In this document: positions 49,523-59,752 of the stretch, one piece after another
How the letters are laid out: every line of letters starts with the position of its first letter
Numbering within the stretch: the stretch's first letter is position 1
DNA from: Pararhizobium sp. A13
Lineage (GTDB): Bacteria; Pseudomonadota; Alphaproteobacteria; Rhizobiales; Rhizobiaceae
DNA length: 64,000 nt
Assembly: GCF_040126305.1 (NCBI RefSeq)
Contig: NZ_CP149510.1
Location: forward strand, 2,429,001-2,493,000
Direction of reading: 5' to 3'
The notes under the pieces: generated by a model
Seen by the model: the letters and a program-made list of their open reading frames with translations, nothing else
Told to the model about the DNA's origin: nothing
Databases searched by the model: none
Program-made: the position numbers and the translations under genes

Positions 49523-52387
49523 ATGATCGAAGTCATTGCTTTCGTTGCCTTTGGCATCGCACTGGCGGCGCTTCTCAACGGACGCAAGACGGCCGAGCGG
49601 CTGGAGGCCGAGATTGCGGCACTCAAGGAAGAGTTGAAGCGGATCGAGGACCTGCAGCGCGCGATTCCCACAGTGGATATCCTTGCGGAAGCTGTGGAGC
49701 AAACCGAGCCGGTGAAAAGCCTCCCGCAGCCGGTCGAACCCGCAATTGTGGAGCGCAAGCGTCTCTCCGAAATCAGGAAGGGCGACGCGATTTTCGGCGG
49801 GCCGCCGCCCAGCCAGGATGCCGTCGAAAAGGCGTCGCGCGGCGAGCCTGTGGCTGCGAGATCTGCCCCAGCTTCAGTGATCGACGCCGTCGCACCACGA
49901 CCGAAGGAAAGCCTCGAAAGCCGCCTTGGTGCGCGCTGGGCCGTTTGGGTCGGCGGCATCGCGCTGGCGCTTGGCGGCATCTTCATGGTCAAATATTCGA
50001 TCGACGCGGGTCTGCTCAGCCCCGCGGTGCGGCTGTTCATGGCGGCCGTCTTCGGTCTCGTCCTGATGGGCATAGGCGAATTTGTCCGCCGTCGATCCGT
50101 GCCTCTGGTCGCGGACACGTTCCAGAACGCGATGATCCCCGGTATCCTCACGGCGGCGGGCGCGGTCACGCTGTTCGGCGTCTGCTATGCCGCCCACGGC
50201 ATCTACGGCTTCATCGACCCGGTCACTGCCTTCGCGCTGCTGGCACTGGTGTCGCTCGCGACGGTCGGCCTTTCCTTGCTGCATGGACAGGCGCTGGCTG
50301 GGCTTGGACTGCTCGCCTCGCTGGTCACGCCGGCACTGGTGTCCACCGAAAGCCCCAGCCCCTGGAGCCTGTTCGGCTTTCTGGCCATCGCCTGGGGCGC
50401 AACGCTGCTTGCGGCGCGCATCCGGCGCTGGACCGTTGTACCTTCGCTCGCCAATATCGGCCTTTGCCTCTGGACACTCGCTTATGTCGCCTCGGCCAAG
50501 CCGTTCGAGACGCTGCCGGTAACACTGGTCATGCTGGTGGTGATCGCCGGGGTCGGGTTTGTCTGGCCGGGACCGACCGCAGGCGATGCTGCCGCTGATC
50601 TGCCGGAGGCGGTGGATGGTCGACCAGCGGCGCTGTCACGCGCGTCCTGGGACCGTGTGATAGCGCCACCCCTTGGCGCTATCACGGTGACGGCCGGCAT
50701 CTCCGCTCTGCTGACGGCGCTCGCCATGATCAGCCCTCTCGCCACTGCGTCCGGGTATCCCGTCGCAGAGTTCTGCGTCATCGTTGCCGCGCTTGCGGGG
50801 CTGGGTGCCTGGCGCAGCTATGCCCTTTATCCCGCCGTGCTTGCCGCCTTCACGGCAATCGTCGGCTTGTGGAGCATAACGGCGTCGAGCGGTCTCCTGA
50901 CGTTCATCGATCCGGCTTTTCCCGGGACCATCGCCACTCTTGCCGTGTCCGGACGAACCGCGATGCTCGCCAGCATGGTGCTCTCCTCTGTCTTCATCGC
51001 GCTCGGAGCCCTGGCAAGCCATCTGCATCTGAAAGATCGTCCGCCTCTGGCCACACTATGGGCGGCGATCACGGCGATCGTGCCATTCGCGCTCGCCGGC
51101 ATGTCGCTGCTGATGACCGGTAACCTGACCTTCGATCTGCCACACGGATTGTTTGCGCTGGCGACAGGCCTTGTCCTTCTCGGTCTTGCCGAATGGTTGC
51201 CACGCCGCGATGCGCCGCAGGAAGCCGTTCACCTTCCGCAAGCGTTTCTGGTCGCCGGATCGCTCGGCCTGTTCGTCATCGCGTTGCATGCGCTGACGGA
51301 TGGTCTTGCAACCACGATCCTGATCGCCTTCCTCGGGGCTGTCTATGTCGCAGCAACACGCCTGCGGGCTTGGCCCGCGCTGCCCTGGATGATGGTGGGA
51401 GCGGCCGTTGTCGTGCTTGCCCGCATCGCCTGGGAACCGACCATCGTCGGGGCGCAAAATCTGGGAACGACGCCGGTCTTCAACGCTCTGCTCGCAGGCT
51501 ACGGCATCCCCGCGCTGCTTCTTGTTCTCGCCGCTTTCGAACTGCGGCACTGGCCGGGCGAGCGCGTCCGAAACCTGCTGCAGGCGCTGGCGAGCTTGTT
51601 CGCACTGCTGACGGTCGCGATCCTGGTGCGCCACGCCATGAACGACGGCGTGCTCGACAGTTCGGTGCCGACACTCGGCGAACAGTCGATCTACACGCTG
51701 CTTGCGATCGGCGCCTCCGGCATCCTGATGACTCTCGACAGGAGATCGCCGAGCCCTGTCTTCCGCTATGGCAGCATGGTGGTCGGCGTCCTGTCGATGC
51801 TCTCGATCCTTGCCGCGCATCTGCTCGGCCTCAATCCCTATTTCAGCGGCGAATTGCTGGGCTCTATGCCCTTCTTCGACCTGCTCTTGATCGGCTATCT
51901 GTTGCCGGGACTGGGTTATGCGGGCCTTGCCTGGTATGCCCGCGGCAAACGGCCGATGCCCTATGTCACAGCGCTTGCGGTGACGGGAGCCATCCTCGCC
52001 TTCTCCTGGGCAACTCTGTCCGTGCGTCGCTTCTGGCAGGGCGAAAGCATTGCCGACTGGAAGGGTTTCCTGCAGGGCGAGACCTATACCTATTCCGTCG
52101 TCTGGCTGCTGCTCGGCGTGCTGCTCCTAGCGCTCGGCTCGCGCTTCAATGCCAAGAGCATCCGTATCGCCTCGGCGGTGCTGGTCTTCGTTGCGGTGCT
52201 GAAGGTCTTCCTGATCGACATGGCCAATCTCGAGGGCTTCCTACGGGCGCTGTCCTTCATCGGTCTCGGGGGGGTGCTGATCGGCATCGGCCTGTTCTAC
52301 CAGAAGATCCTGTCCGGCGAGGCGCGCCTTCCGGCGGAGCCGCAAACGCCGGTGGACATCGAAGCGGAACCGGGCCAAACAGCCTGA
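49523..52387 (+). CDS. DUF2339 polytopic membrane protein
   Basis: This 954-residue protein has an N-terminal helix and coiled coil (about residues 1-55), a Pro-rich linker, and then about 25 predicted membrane segments. The conserved start LESRLGARWAVWVGGIALALGGIFMVKYSID is the DUF2339 signature. The function of this family is unknown; it is often large and present once per genome. The gene stands alone; its ATG has GAGGAG upstream. Confidence 0.9.
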   Translation: MIEVIAFVAFGIALAALLNGRKTAERLEAEIAALKEELKRIEDLQRAIPTVDILAEAVEQTEPVKSLPQPVEPAIVERKRLSEIRKGDAIFGGPPPSQDAVEKASRGEPVAARSAPASVIDAVAPRPKESLESRLGARWAVWVGGIALALGGIFMVKYSIDAGLLSPAVRLFMAAVFGLVLMGIGEFVRRRSVPLVADTFQNAMIPGILTAAGAVTLFGVCYAAHGIYGFIDPVTAFALLALVSLATVGLSLLHGQALAGLGLLASLVTPALVSTESPSPWSLFGFLAIAWGATLLAARIRRWTVVPSLANIGLCLWTLAYVASAKPFETLPVTLVMLVVIAGVGFVWPGPTAGDAAADLPEAVDGRPAALSRASWDRVIAPPLGAITVTAGISALLTALAMISPLATASGYPVAEFCVIVAALAGLGAWRSYALYPAVLAAFTAIVGLWSITASSGLLTFIDPAFPGTIATLAVSGRTAMLASMVLSSVFIALGALASHLHLKDRPPLATLWAAITAIVPFALAGMSLLMTGNLTFDLPHGLFALATGLVLLGLAEWLPRRDAPQEAVHLPQAFLVAGSLGLFVIALHALTDGLATTILIAFLGAVYVAATRLRAWPALPWMMVGAAVVVLARIAWEPTIVGAQNLGTTPVFNALLAGYGIPALLLVLAAFELRHWPGERVRNLLQALASLFALLTVAILVRHAMNDGVLDSSVPTLGEQSIYTLLAIGASGILMTLDRRSPSPVFRYGSMVVGVLSMLSILAAHLLGLNPYFSGELLGSMPFFDLLLIGYLLPGLGYAGLAWYARGKRPMPYVTALAVTGAILAFSWATLSVRRFWQGESIADWKGFLQGETYTYSVVWLLLGVLLLALGSRFNAKSIRIASAVLVFVAVLKVFLIDMANLEGFLRALSFIGLGGVLIGIGLFYQKILSGEARLPAEPQTPVDIEAEPGQTA

Positions 52388-52423
52388 CCGCTTCGATTCT
52401 CCCCGCCTTGCCATGGAGCTTGC

Positions 52424-53080
52424 ATGAGCCACCTGCCTTCGCTTGCCGCTGCATTCGCGCCTTATGAAGCCCTTGCCGAACGGCTGCTGCCGCATGCCGT
52501 TTCCGGCAATGACGGCTCGCACGATGCCGCGCATCTGATCCGCGTGTGGAAGAACGCGCGTCGTATCCATGGGGCCGAAGGCGGCGACCTGCGCATCCTT
52601 GCCGCTGCTGTGCTGCTGCATGATTGCGTCTCTGTCGAGAAGAATTCGCCGGTGCGCGCCCAGGCGTCTCGTCTGGCCGCCGAAAGGGCTTTTGAACTGC
52701 TCGATGAACTTGGCTGGCGCACCGCAGAGATCACCGCCGTCGCCCACGCGATCCTCACGCACAGTTTCTCCGCCAACATCCCGCCGGAAAGTCTGGAAGC
52801 GAAAATCCTGCAGGACGCGGACCGGCTCGATGCGATCGGCATGATCGGCGCGGCCCGCTGCTTCTACATTGCCGGACGCATGGGAAGCGGGCTCTACGAT
52901 CCGCTGGACCCCTTGGCGGAAGACCGACCGCTCGACGACAAGGCCTATGCCATTGACCATTTCGAGACGAAGCTGTTCAAGCTGACGGACGGTTTCCAGA
53001 CGGCGGCGGGCAGGGCGCTTGCCCGGCAACGGCAGGAAAGGCTGCGCGCGGTGCTTGGCATGCTGATCGAAGAAATCTAG
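52424..53080 (+). CDS. HD-domain hydrolase
   Basis: This 218-residue protein has the HD phosphohydrolase signature: SHDAAHLIRVWKNA, then LLHDCVSVEKNSP with the HD pair, then AILTHSFSANIPPESLEAKILQDADRLDAIG. It resembles YedJ-type metal-dependent phosphohydrolases; the substrate is unknown. It starts 36 bases after the DUF2339 stop and may be co-transcribed. Confidence 0.9.
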   Translation: MSHLPSLAAAFAPYEALAERLLPHAVSGNDGSHDAAHLIRVWKNARRIHGAEGGDLRILAAAVLLHDCVSVEKNSPVRAQASRLAAERAFELLDELGWRTAEITAVAHAILTHSFSANIPPESLEAKILQDADRLDAIGMIGAARCFYIAGRMGSGLYDPLDPLAEDRPLDDKAYAIDHFETKLFKLTDGFQTAAGRALARQRQERLRAVLGMLIEEI

Positions 53081-53161
53081 GAAAGACAATTGCTTGCGTC
53101 GATCGGCGGAATCAGTCTGCGATGCTCTTGAATCACAATCTGAACGCCTGGGAGTGACAAC

Positions 53162-54007
53162 ATGAAGGTGACCGGTCTCAACATTCACCCGCTGAAGAGC
53201 GGCCGCGCCATCGCGCAGGCCTCCGTTTCTGTTCAACGGGATGGGTTTGCCGGCGACCGGCGCTTCATGGTCGTCGATCCCGATGGACAGTTCATCACCC
53301 AGAGGGAATTGCAGCTTCTGGCCCAGGTCGAGGCGACGCATGTTGCGGGCGGCATCCATCTGAAAATGGGAAGCCGCGTCCTCACCGCGTCGTTCGACCC
53401 CAGCCGGCGCATGGACGTGCGCGTCTGGTCGAGCAACGTCAATGCTGCGGTTGCCGCAGATCATGCCAATGCGACGCTGTCGGGCTGGTTCGGCCTGCCG
53501 GTCAAGCTCGTCCATCTCGATGCAACCGCCAGCCGCTTTGCCAATCCGGAATGGGCAGGGCCTGAGAGCCCGATGAGTTTTGCCGACGGTTATCAGCTGC
53601 TGATCACCACGACCGCCTCGCTCGCCGATCTCAATCTCTCGCTGATTGCAAAGGGGCAGGAGCCGGTCGGCATGGATCGCTTCCGTACCAATATCCTCAT
53701 CGACAATGACGAGCCCTGGGAAGAAGACCTCTGGGAAAGCGTCGAGATCGGCGGCATCGCCTTTGATCTCGTCAAACCCTGCGCCCGCTGCATCATGACG
53801 ACGCAGGATCAGGTGACCGGCGAGCGCATCGGCGGCAACCCGATCCAGGGCCTTGCCGAAAAGCGCATGTCGGCCGACCGCCGGGTGCCGGGCGTTCTGT
53901 TCGGCTGGAACGCCGTGCCGCGCGGCGAGGGCACGATCAACCTCGGTGACGGAATGCGGGTCGTGAAGATGCGGGAAGAGCGCTGGCCGATGAAGATCAG
54001 GGCTTGA
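53162..54007 (+). CDS. MOSC-domain protein (YcbX-like)
   Basis: This 281-residue protein has an N-terminal MOSC_N beta-barrel (GLNIHPLKSGRAIAQASVSV, GFAGDRRFMVVDPDG) and a C-terminal MOSC domain with the Cys motif KPCARCIMTTQDQVTGERIGGNP. YcbX-type proteins use the molybdenum cofactor to reduce N-hydroxylated bases. It is convergent with the aldo/keto reductase gene, whose stop is 11 bases away. Confidence 0.9.
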   Translation: MKVTGLNIHPLKSGRAIAQASVSVQRDGFAGDRRFMVVDPDGQFITQRELQLLAQVEATHVAGGIHLKMGSRVLTASFDPSRRMDVRVWSSNVNAAVAADHANATLSGWFGLPVKLVHLDATASRFANPEWAGPESPMSFADGYQLLITTTASLADLNLSLIAKGQEPVGMDRFRTNILIDNDEPWEEDLWESVEIGGIAFDLVKPCARCIMTTQDQVTGERIGGNPIQGLAEKRMSADRRVPGVLFGWNAVPRGEGTINLGDGMRVVKMREERWPMKIRA

Positions 54008-54018
54008 CCCGGCAAGGT

Positions 54019-55020
54019 TCAGGCCGCGGTTTCACGGCCGCTTGAGCGCCGTTCGATCGCCTCCATGATCGGATGCGACAGCGGCCCTTTCTCAAGCGCC
54101 CCCGCGTTTTCCTCGACCTGTTTCACCGTGCGAAACCCGGGGATCGGCAGTGTGTTCGGCGAACGAGCCCAGAGCCATGCGAGCGCGCCCTGCGTTAGTG
54201 TCCGCCCGTCGGATTGCAAAAGGTCGCGGATCGAATCGAGCCGCCTCGTAAACTCCGGATCGACGGCGCCATCGCGAAAATATTTCAGCCAGTCGAGATC
54301 GGCGCTGCGCACGTCGTTTGCCGCCAGCCTGTCGCCCGGTTTGAACTTGCCGGAGAGCAGCCCCATTGCGAGCGGGCCGCGGTTGATGGAGATGAGGTTC
54401 TCCCTTTCGATGAGCGCGATCATCTCGGGAACCGGTTCGAGCACATTCATTGTGTGCTGGACGGAAACGAAGCCCTCGCGATTGGCGAAGCGGGCGGCGC
54501 GTTCCGGCCAGTCCGTGCTCCAGCCATAGGCCGCGATCTTGCCTTCAGCGCGTAGGGTGTCGAGCGTATCGAAGACTTCATCGGCTTCGACGGGATCGAA
54601 TTCGTTGAGGTGGAACTGCAGAAGGTCGATCCGCTCGCGCCGGAGCCGCTTGAGTGAGGTTTCAAGCGATGTCCGGATGAAGTCCGGTGCGGCGAAGGCC
54701 CCGGTTGCCTGTTTCGTCGCCGGATCGGTGGCGAATCCGAATTTCGTCGCCACGACGATGTCGGGATGCCGGGCCAGCGCCTCGCCGAGAACGTCCTCGG
54801 AGTGCCCGGCACCGTAATTCGATGCCGTGTCGAAGAAGCGAATGCCAAGCTCGATCGCCCGGTGAATGGCCCGGATCGATTCCGCGTCGTCGACATCACC
54901 CCAGCCAAGCGGGACGTCGCCCGAATAGAATGGCCCGCCGATCGCCCAGCAGCCCATGCCAAGCCGCGGGATGGCGCTCCCGTTCCAGAGAATATCGGTG
55001 GATTTTGTCTTGTCGAGCAT
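54019..55020 (-). CDS. Aldo/keto reductase
   Basis: This 333-residue NADPH-dependent oxidoreductase has the TIM-barrel motifs IRFFDTASNYGAGHSEDVLGEAL, with the Asp and Tyr of the catalytic tetrad, and VVATKFGF with the Lys. The His is replaced by Gln/Phe-type context at LLQFHLNEFDP, which still contains a His. The C-terminal NADP loop is GFRTVKQVEENAGA. The substrate is unknown. ATG 55020 starts MLDKTKSTDILWNG, a normal start for the family. Confidence 0.9.
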   Translation of the reverse strand: MLDKTKSTDILWNGSAIPRLGMGCWAIGGPFYSGDVPLGWGDVDDAESIRAIHRAIELGIRFFDTASNYGAGHSEDVLGEALARHPDIVVATKFGFATDPATKQATGAFAAPDFIRTSLETSLKRLRRERIDLLQFHLNEFDPVEADEVFDTLDTLRAEGKIAAYGWSTDWPERAARFANREGFVSVQHTMNVLEPVPEMIALIERENLISINRGPLAMGLLSGKFKPGDRLAANDVRSADLDWLKYFRDGAVDPEFTRRLDSIRDLLQSDGRTLTQGALAWLWARSPNTLPIPGFRTVKQVEENAGALEKGPLSHPIMEAIERRSSGRETAA

Positions 55021-55254
55021 AACGGTCTCCGCGTGACTTTTCGCGGACGCTATCAGCTGCCGCTGTGGCGAGAAACGCAAAGGGCCGGAGGACGTTTTTC
55101 AGAAACGAAAAACTCACTTTCTGCTCAAGCAGCGCTGCCGTTCCCGCTGGCCAGCCCTGATTCATCAATTTGGCTGATTGCAAAGTCATTTAAATTCACT
55201 TTTTTTGCATGTTTTCGACGTGTAGTTTGGCGTTCCATTAACACGGAGCTGTTC

Positions 55255-56496
55255 ATGTCCGCCGTTTCCCAATCCACCGCGCAGCTACGTGCCGCCAGAC
55301 CCAATATTCCCTGGCTGATCATCGCGGCGGGCTCGATCGTCGCCATGCTGACCTTCGGGCCGCGCTCGGCCATGGGGTTTTTCCAGCTGCCGATGCTGGC
55401 CGATACCGGCTGGGACCGCACGACGTTCGGCCTTGCCATGGCGCTGCAGAACCTCTGCTGGGGGCTCAGCCAGCCGTTCTTCGGTGCCGTGGCCGACAAG
55501 TTCGGCACCTGGCGGGTACTGGCCATCTCCGGGCTTCTCTATGCCGCCGGACTATTCCTGATGTCGTTCGGCGGTTCGCCCGCCACCTTGCACATCGGCG
55601 GCGGCGTGCTGGTCGGCCTGGCGGTCGGTGCGGGCTCTTTCGGCACGGTGCTTTCGGCCTTCGCCCGCAATGTCACGCCGCACCAGCGCTCGATGGCCTT
55701 CGGCATCGGCACGGCGGCGGGCTCGGCCGGCATGTTCCTGTTCGCGCCCTTGAGCCAGGGGCTGATCTCCGCCTATGGCTGGTCGGATAGTCTCGTCTAT
55801 CTCGGCCTTGTGATGCTGCTCGTGCCGCTGTTTGCCATTCCGTTGCGCGGCAACGCCTCGTCCGGCAGCCAGAAGGAAACTCTCTACAAGCAGTCGATCG
55901 GCGAGGCGCTGAAGGAGGCGCTGGGCCACAAGAGCTATCTGCTGCTCGTCTCCGGTTTCTTCGTCTGCGGCTATCAGGTGGCCTTCATCACCGCACATTT
56001 CCCGGCCTATATCGGCGATATCGGCATCGATGCGCGCTATGCGGTGATCGCGCTGGCGCTGATCGGCTTCTTCAACATCATCGGCTCGCTGTCGGCCGGT
56101 ATCATCGGCCAGCACTATTCGAAGCCCTATTTCCTGTCGCTGATCTATATCGGCCGCTCGATTGCCGTCGCTCTGTTCCTGCTCCTGCCGCAGTCGCCGG
56201 CATCGGTGATCGTCTTCTCGATTGTCATGGGGCTCCTGTGGCTGTCCACCGTGCCGCCGACCAACGGGCTTGTCGCCATTATGTTCGGCACACGTCATCT
56301 CGGCCTGCTCGGCGGCATCGTCTTCCTGTCGCATCAGGTCGGCTCGTTCCTCGGCGTCTGGATGGGCGGCTATCTCTACGATCGGTTCGGTTCCTACGAT
56401 CCGGTCTGGTGGCTCGGAGTAGCGCTCGGCATTTTCGCCGCCATCGTCCATTGGCCGATCGAGGAGAAGCCGGTCGCCCGCCCGGCGATCGCCTGA
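55255..56496 (+). CDS. MFS transporter
   Basis: This 413-residue protein has twelve membrane helices and the family A-motif variant GAVADKFGTWRV between helices 2 and 3. The halves are joined by a short cytoplasmic loop (about residues 200-225, SSGSQKETLYKQSIGE). It belongs to the group of small organic-acid and sugar-like transporters; the substrate is unknown. It is divergent from the aldo/keto reductase across 234 bases. A hairpin terminator follows. Confidence 0.9.
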   Translation: MSAVSQSTAQLRAARPNIPWLIIAAGSIVAMLTFGPRSAMGFFQLPMLADTGWDRTTFGLAMALQNLCWGLSQPFFGAVADKFGTWRVLAISGLLYAAGLFLMSFGGSPATLHIGGGVLVGLAVGAGSFGTVLSAFARNVTPHQRSMAFGIGTAAGSAGMFLFAPLSQGLISAYGWSDSLVYLGLVMLLVPLFAIPLRGNASSGSQKETLYKQSIGEALKEALGHKSYLLLVSGFFVCGYQVAFITAHFPAYIGDIGIDARYAVIALALIGFFNIIGSLSAGIIGQHYSKPYFLSLIYIGRSIAVALFLLLPQSPASVIVFSIVMGLLWLSTVPPTNGLVAIMFGTRHLGLLGGIVFLSHQVGSFLGVWMGGYLYDRFGSYDPVWWLGVALGIFAAIVHWPIEEKPVARPAIA

Positions 56497-56580
56497 CGGC
56501 CCCACAAATTCTTGGCCCTCGCGCAGAAATAGCGGGAGGGCATTCTTGAAAACTGTCACAAAACTTTCTAAGTCTCATCC

Positions 56581-56603
56581 ACCGGCACTGCCGGTTTTGT
56601 TTT
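56581..56603 (+). terminator. Terminator after the MFS gene
   Basis: ACCGGC-act-GCCGGT is followed by TTTGTTTTG. A longer hairpin with GCCCTC/GAGGGC arms lies just upstream at 56516-56542. Confidence 0.7.
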
Positions 56604-56613
56604 GATCCTGTTA

Positions 56614-56628
56614 TGCTCAACTTGAGCA
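56614..56628. promoter_or_regulatory. Candidate NAD-regulator operator upstream of nadA
   Basis: TGCTCAA-C-TTGAGCA is a perfect 7-base palindrome around one base, 43 bases before the nadA ATG. A Nudix-type regulator is encoded at the end of the window (63089-64000), which makes it a plausible binder. The pairing is inference. Confidence 0.55.
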
Positions 56629-56671
56629 AAATAGGTTTTGCCGCCGGAGGGGCGGTGAGAGGAGCAGTTCG

Positions 56672-57751
56672 ATGACGATCGCACAGACCAATGCGGCCCT
56701 TAAGACTTCCGGCGCATTCCAGACCGCCGCCGAGCGCTTCGGCATCATCGAAAAACCGGACCTGACCTTCACACCGGACATCGCACGCGAAACCGAACAT
56801 CTCTACGAGCGGGTGAAGCAGTTCATTCCCGCCTTCGAATGGCCGGTCTACGCGCCCTATGTGCACGTCATCAACCGGCTGAAGAAAGAGCGCGGCGCCG
56901 TCATCCTCGCCCATAACTACCAGACGCCAGACATCTTCCACTGCGTCGCCGATATCGTCGGAGACTCGTTGCAGCTCGCGCGCGACGCCACCAAGGTCGA
57001 TGCCGAGATCATCGTCCAGTGCGGCGTGCACTTCATGGCCGAGACCTCCAAGCTTCTCAATCCGGAAAAGACCGTGCTGATCCCGGACGCCAGGGCCGGT
57101 TGCTCGCTGTCAGAATCAATCACCGGCGCCGATGTCAGGCTCTTGAAGGAGCGCTATCCCGGCGTGCCGGTCGTTACCTACGTCAACACCTCGGCAGACG
57201 TGAAGGCCGAGACCGATATCTGCTGCACATCATCCAACGTGTTGGCGGTCGTCGAAAGCCTCGAGAGCGATACGGTGCTCTGCATCCCAGATGAATATCT
57301 GGCGATGAACGTCGCCAAGCAGACGAAAAAGAAGATCCTCACCTGGAAGGGCCATTGCGAGGTGCACGAACGCTTCACGGCGGCTGAGTTGCTGGCCTAC
57401 AAGGAGGCCGATCCCTCGATCGAGATCATCGGCCACCCGGAATGCCATCCGGACGTCATCGCCGTCTGCGACTTCGCCGGCTCCACGTCGGGCATGATCA
57501 ACTACGTCAAGGACAAGCGTCCGGCCCGCGTGCTGCTCGTCACCGAATGCTCGATGGCGTCGAACATCCAGGCGGAGATCAAGGGCGTCGATTTCATCAA
57601 GCCCTGCAATCTCTGTCCGCACATGAAGCGCATCACGCTGCCGAAGATTCTCGACAGCCTGCTCTTCATGACGGAGGAGGTGCTAGTCGATCCGGCGATC
57701 GCCGATCGCGCCCGCCTCGCCGTCGAGCGGATGGTGAATTTGAAGCAGTAA
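56672..57751 (+). CDS. nadA: Quinolinate synthase A
   Basis: This 359-residue enzyme condenses iminoaspartate with dihydroxyacetone phosphate to quinolinate in NAD synthesis. The three [4Fe-4S]-binding Cys contexts are seen in [21 protein letters not shown] and [12 protein letters not shown]. It has [12 protein letters not shown] and [12 protein letters not shown] as substrate-loop motifs. It is followed by nadB and nadC, all on the plus strand, with repeats between them. Confidence 0.97.
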   Translation: MTIAQTNAALKTSGAFQTAAERFGIIEKPDLTFTPDIARETEHLYERVKQFIPAFEWPVYAPYVHVINRLKKERGAVILAHNYQTPDIFHCVADIVGDSLQLARDATKVDAEIIVQCGVHFMAETSKLLNPEKTVLIPDARAGCSLSESITGADVRLLKERYPGVPVVTYVNTSADVKAETDICCTSSNVLAVVESLESDTVLCIPDEYLAMNVAKQTKKKILTWKGHCEVHERFTAAELLAYKEADPSIEIIGHPECHPDVIAVCDFAGSTSGMINYVKDKRPARVLLVTECSMASNIQAEIKGVDFIKPCNLCPHMKRITLPKILDSLLFMTEEVLVDPAIADRARLAVERMVNLKQ

Positions 57752-57830
57752 TTTGTGGTTCCGCCGGGAGGGGCGAAATGCGAGACAGCGCAGACGATGG
57801 ATTTGGAACCGGGAGCTCCCGGCCTGCGGT

Positions 57831-57943
57831 CTCCCCCCTTGAGGGGGAGATGCCCGACAGGGCAGAGGGGCGCGTTTCTGGCGCGGCCCTCAATCGTCGA
57901 ACCCCCCTCTGTCACTTCGTGACATCTCCCCTCAAGGGGGGAG
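57831..57943. repeat. Rhizobial interspersed palindromic repeat between nadA and nadB
   Basis: Inverted arms of about 21 bases around CTCCCC-CTTGAGGGG enclose a second arm pair with GTCAC-tt-GTGAC. It is a long hairpin of a type common between genes in Rhizobiaceae. It lies 79 bases after the nadA stop and 30 before the nadB start. Confidence 0.8.
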
Positions 57944-57973
57944 ATCAGTCCGCGACCGTGGGAGTTTGAGCAT

Positions 57974-59572
57974 ATGCTGACTGACCATTTCCGCCCGCAA
58001 TCCTTCAACGGCATCGACGATATCGTCATTGTTGGCGGCGGCCTTGCTGGCCTTTTCTGCGCGCTGAAACTCAGCCCGCGTCCCGTCACCGTGCTCGCCG
58101 CCGCTCCGATCGGCCACGGCGCCTCCTCCGCCTGGGCGCAAGGGGGCATTGCCGCTGCCATGGGGCTCGGCGACACCATCGACAAGCATGTCGCCGATAC
58201 GCTCACTGCCGGTGCCGGCATCGTTGACGAGAAGATGACGCGGCTGATGGTCGCCGAAGGCCCGGCGCGCATTCACGATCTGCTCGGCTACGGCGTACCC
58301 TTTGACCGCGATCTGGAAGGCAAGCTCCTTCTGTCGCGCGAGGCCGCCCACTCCGAGCGTCGGATCGTGCGGGTCAAGGGCGACATGGCCGGCAAGGCAA
58401 TCATGGAAGCGCTAATATCAGCAGTGCGCAACACGCCGTCGATCCGCGTGCTGGAAGGTTATGTCGTCGAGGAACTGGTGCGCCAGGGCCGCTTCATCTC
58501 CGGCGTCATCGCCCGCCCGGATGCCGGCCAGTCGAAGAAGCGCGTGTCGTTCCCGGCTCGCGCCGTCGTGCTCTGCTCGGGCGGCGTCGGCCATCTCTTC
58601 TCCGTCACGACCAACCCGACCGAAGCCTGCGGGCAGGGCGTCGGCATGGCGGCGCGCGCTGGCGCCATCATTGCAGATCCGGAGTTCGTGCAGTTCCATC
58701 CGACGGCGATCAATATCGGTCGCGACCCGGCACCGCTCGCAACGGAAGCCCTGCGCGGTGACGGTGCGCATCTCATCAACTCCGCCGGCCGCCGCTTCAT
58801 GCTCGACATCCATCCGGACGGCGAGCTTGCGCCGCGTGACATCGTTTCGCGCGGTGTCTTCGCCGAGGTCCAGGCCAGGCGCGGAGCCTTCCTCGATTGC
58901 ACCAAGGCTGTCGGCGCGCATTTCCCCGAGGCCTTCCCGACTGTCTATGCCTCCTGCATGTCGGCCGGCATCGACCCGGTCACCCAGCCGATCCCGGTCG
59001 TTCCGGCGGTCCATTATCACATGGGCGGCGTGCTCACCGATGCCGAGGGCCGCACCTCGATCGATGGGCTGTGGGCGGCTGGCGAGGTGACCTCGACGGG
59101 CGTCCACGGCGCCAACCGGCTGGCCTCCAACTCGTTGCTGGAAGCCGTTGTCTTCGCCGCCCGCATCGCGGAAAACATCAAGGGCATGTTGCCGGAACCG
59201 AAGATTACCGATTGGGGCAACAATGCCGGCGAGAACGACGATCCGGTGACGCTGGAAGACAGCCCGCCACTGACAGCGCTGCGTCACATCATGAGCGATC
59301 ATGTCGGTGTCATCCGAGACCAGGACGGACTGACCCGCGCCATCCGCGCCATCGCCAATCTTGAGCGGCAGAATACGAGGCTGCGCTTCAGCAACATCCT
59401 CACCACGGCCAAACTGATGACGGTCGCAGCCCTCCAGCGCAGCGAAAGCCGTGGCGGCCACTATCGCTCCGACCACCCGGAACCGCGCCCGGAATGGAAG
59501 CGCCGCACCTTCCTGACGCTCGCGGAGGCCGACCGGATCGTCGCGGACGTGACGGAGACGGAAGTTGCGTAA
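57974..59572 (+). CDS. nadB: L-aspartate oxidase
   Basis: This 532-residue flavoenzyme oxidises aspartate to iminoaspartate, the substrate of NadA. The FAD motif is [14 protein letters not shown], with [14 protein letters not shown] next. The substrate and active-site block is [26 protein letters not shown], and the C-terminal flavin loop is [17 protein letters not shown]. Length is normal. The spacing to nadA (222 bases) and nadC (180 bases) is filled by hairpin repeats. Confidence 0.97.
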   Translation: MLTDHFRPQSFNGIDDIVIVGGGLAGLFCALKLSPRPVTVLAAAPIGHGASSAWAQGGIAAAMGLGDTIDKHVADTLTAGAGIVDEKMTRLMVAEGPARIHDLLGYGVPFDRDLEGKLLLSREAAHSERRIVRVKGDMAGKAIMEALISAVRNTPSIRVLEGYVVEELVRQGRFISGVIARPDAGQSKKRVSFPARAVVLCSGGVGHLFSVTTNPTEACGQGVGMAARAGAIIADPEFVQFHPTAINIGRDPAPLATEALRGDGAHLINSAGRRFMLDIHPDGELAPRDIVSRGVFAEVQARRGAFLDCTKAVGAHFPEAFPTVYASCMSAGIDPVTQPIPVVPAVHYHMGGVLTDAEGRTSIDGLWAAGEVTSTGVHGANRLASNSLLEAVVFAARIAENIKGMLPEPKITDWGNNAGENDDPVTLEDSPPLTALRHIMSDHVGVIRDQDGLTRAIRAIANLERQNTRLRFSNILTTAKLMTVAALQRSESRGGHYRSDHPEPRPEWKRRTFLTLAEADRIVADVTETEVA

Positions 59573-59579
59573 CGTGTTT

Positions 59580-59703
59580 CTCTTCTCCCCAGCGGGGAGA
59601 AGGTGGCCCGAAGGGCCGGATGAGGGGGAGGCTGCTGCATACGCGGAGCGACCCCGCATCGCCTCGCCTTCGCTCGGCACTTCTCCCCGTGGGGGAGAAG
59701 AGG
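59580..59703. repeat. Rhizobial interspersed repeat between nadB and nadC
   Basis: Two CTTCTCCCC-n3-GGGGAGAAG hairpins (near 59582 and 59680) lie in opposite phase around a GC-rich core with GGCCCGAAGGGCC. It is a different repeat class from the nadA-nadB one. Confidence 0.8.
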
Positions 59704-59752
59704 AAAGCCGGTAATGCCGATTAAACAGACAGCCGAACCGAAAGAACCTGCC

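Noticed and set aside
59714..59752. nadC start at 59714
   Set aside because: Better ribosome-binding site but the extra codons come from the repeat-element edge and are not expected in the family; left as an alternative.
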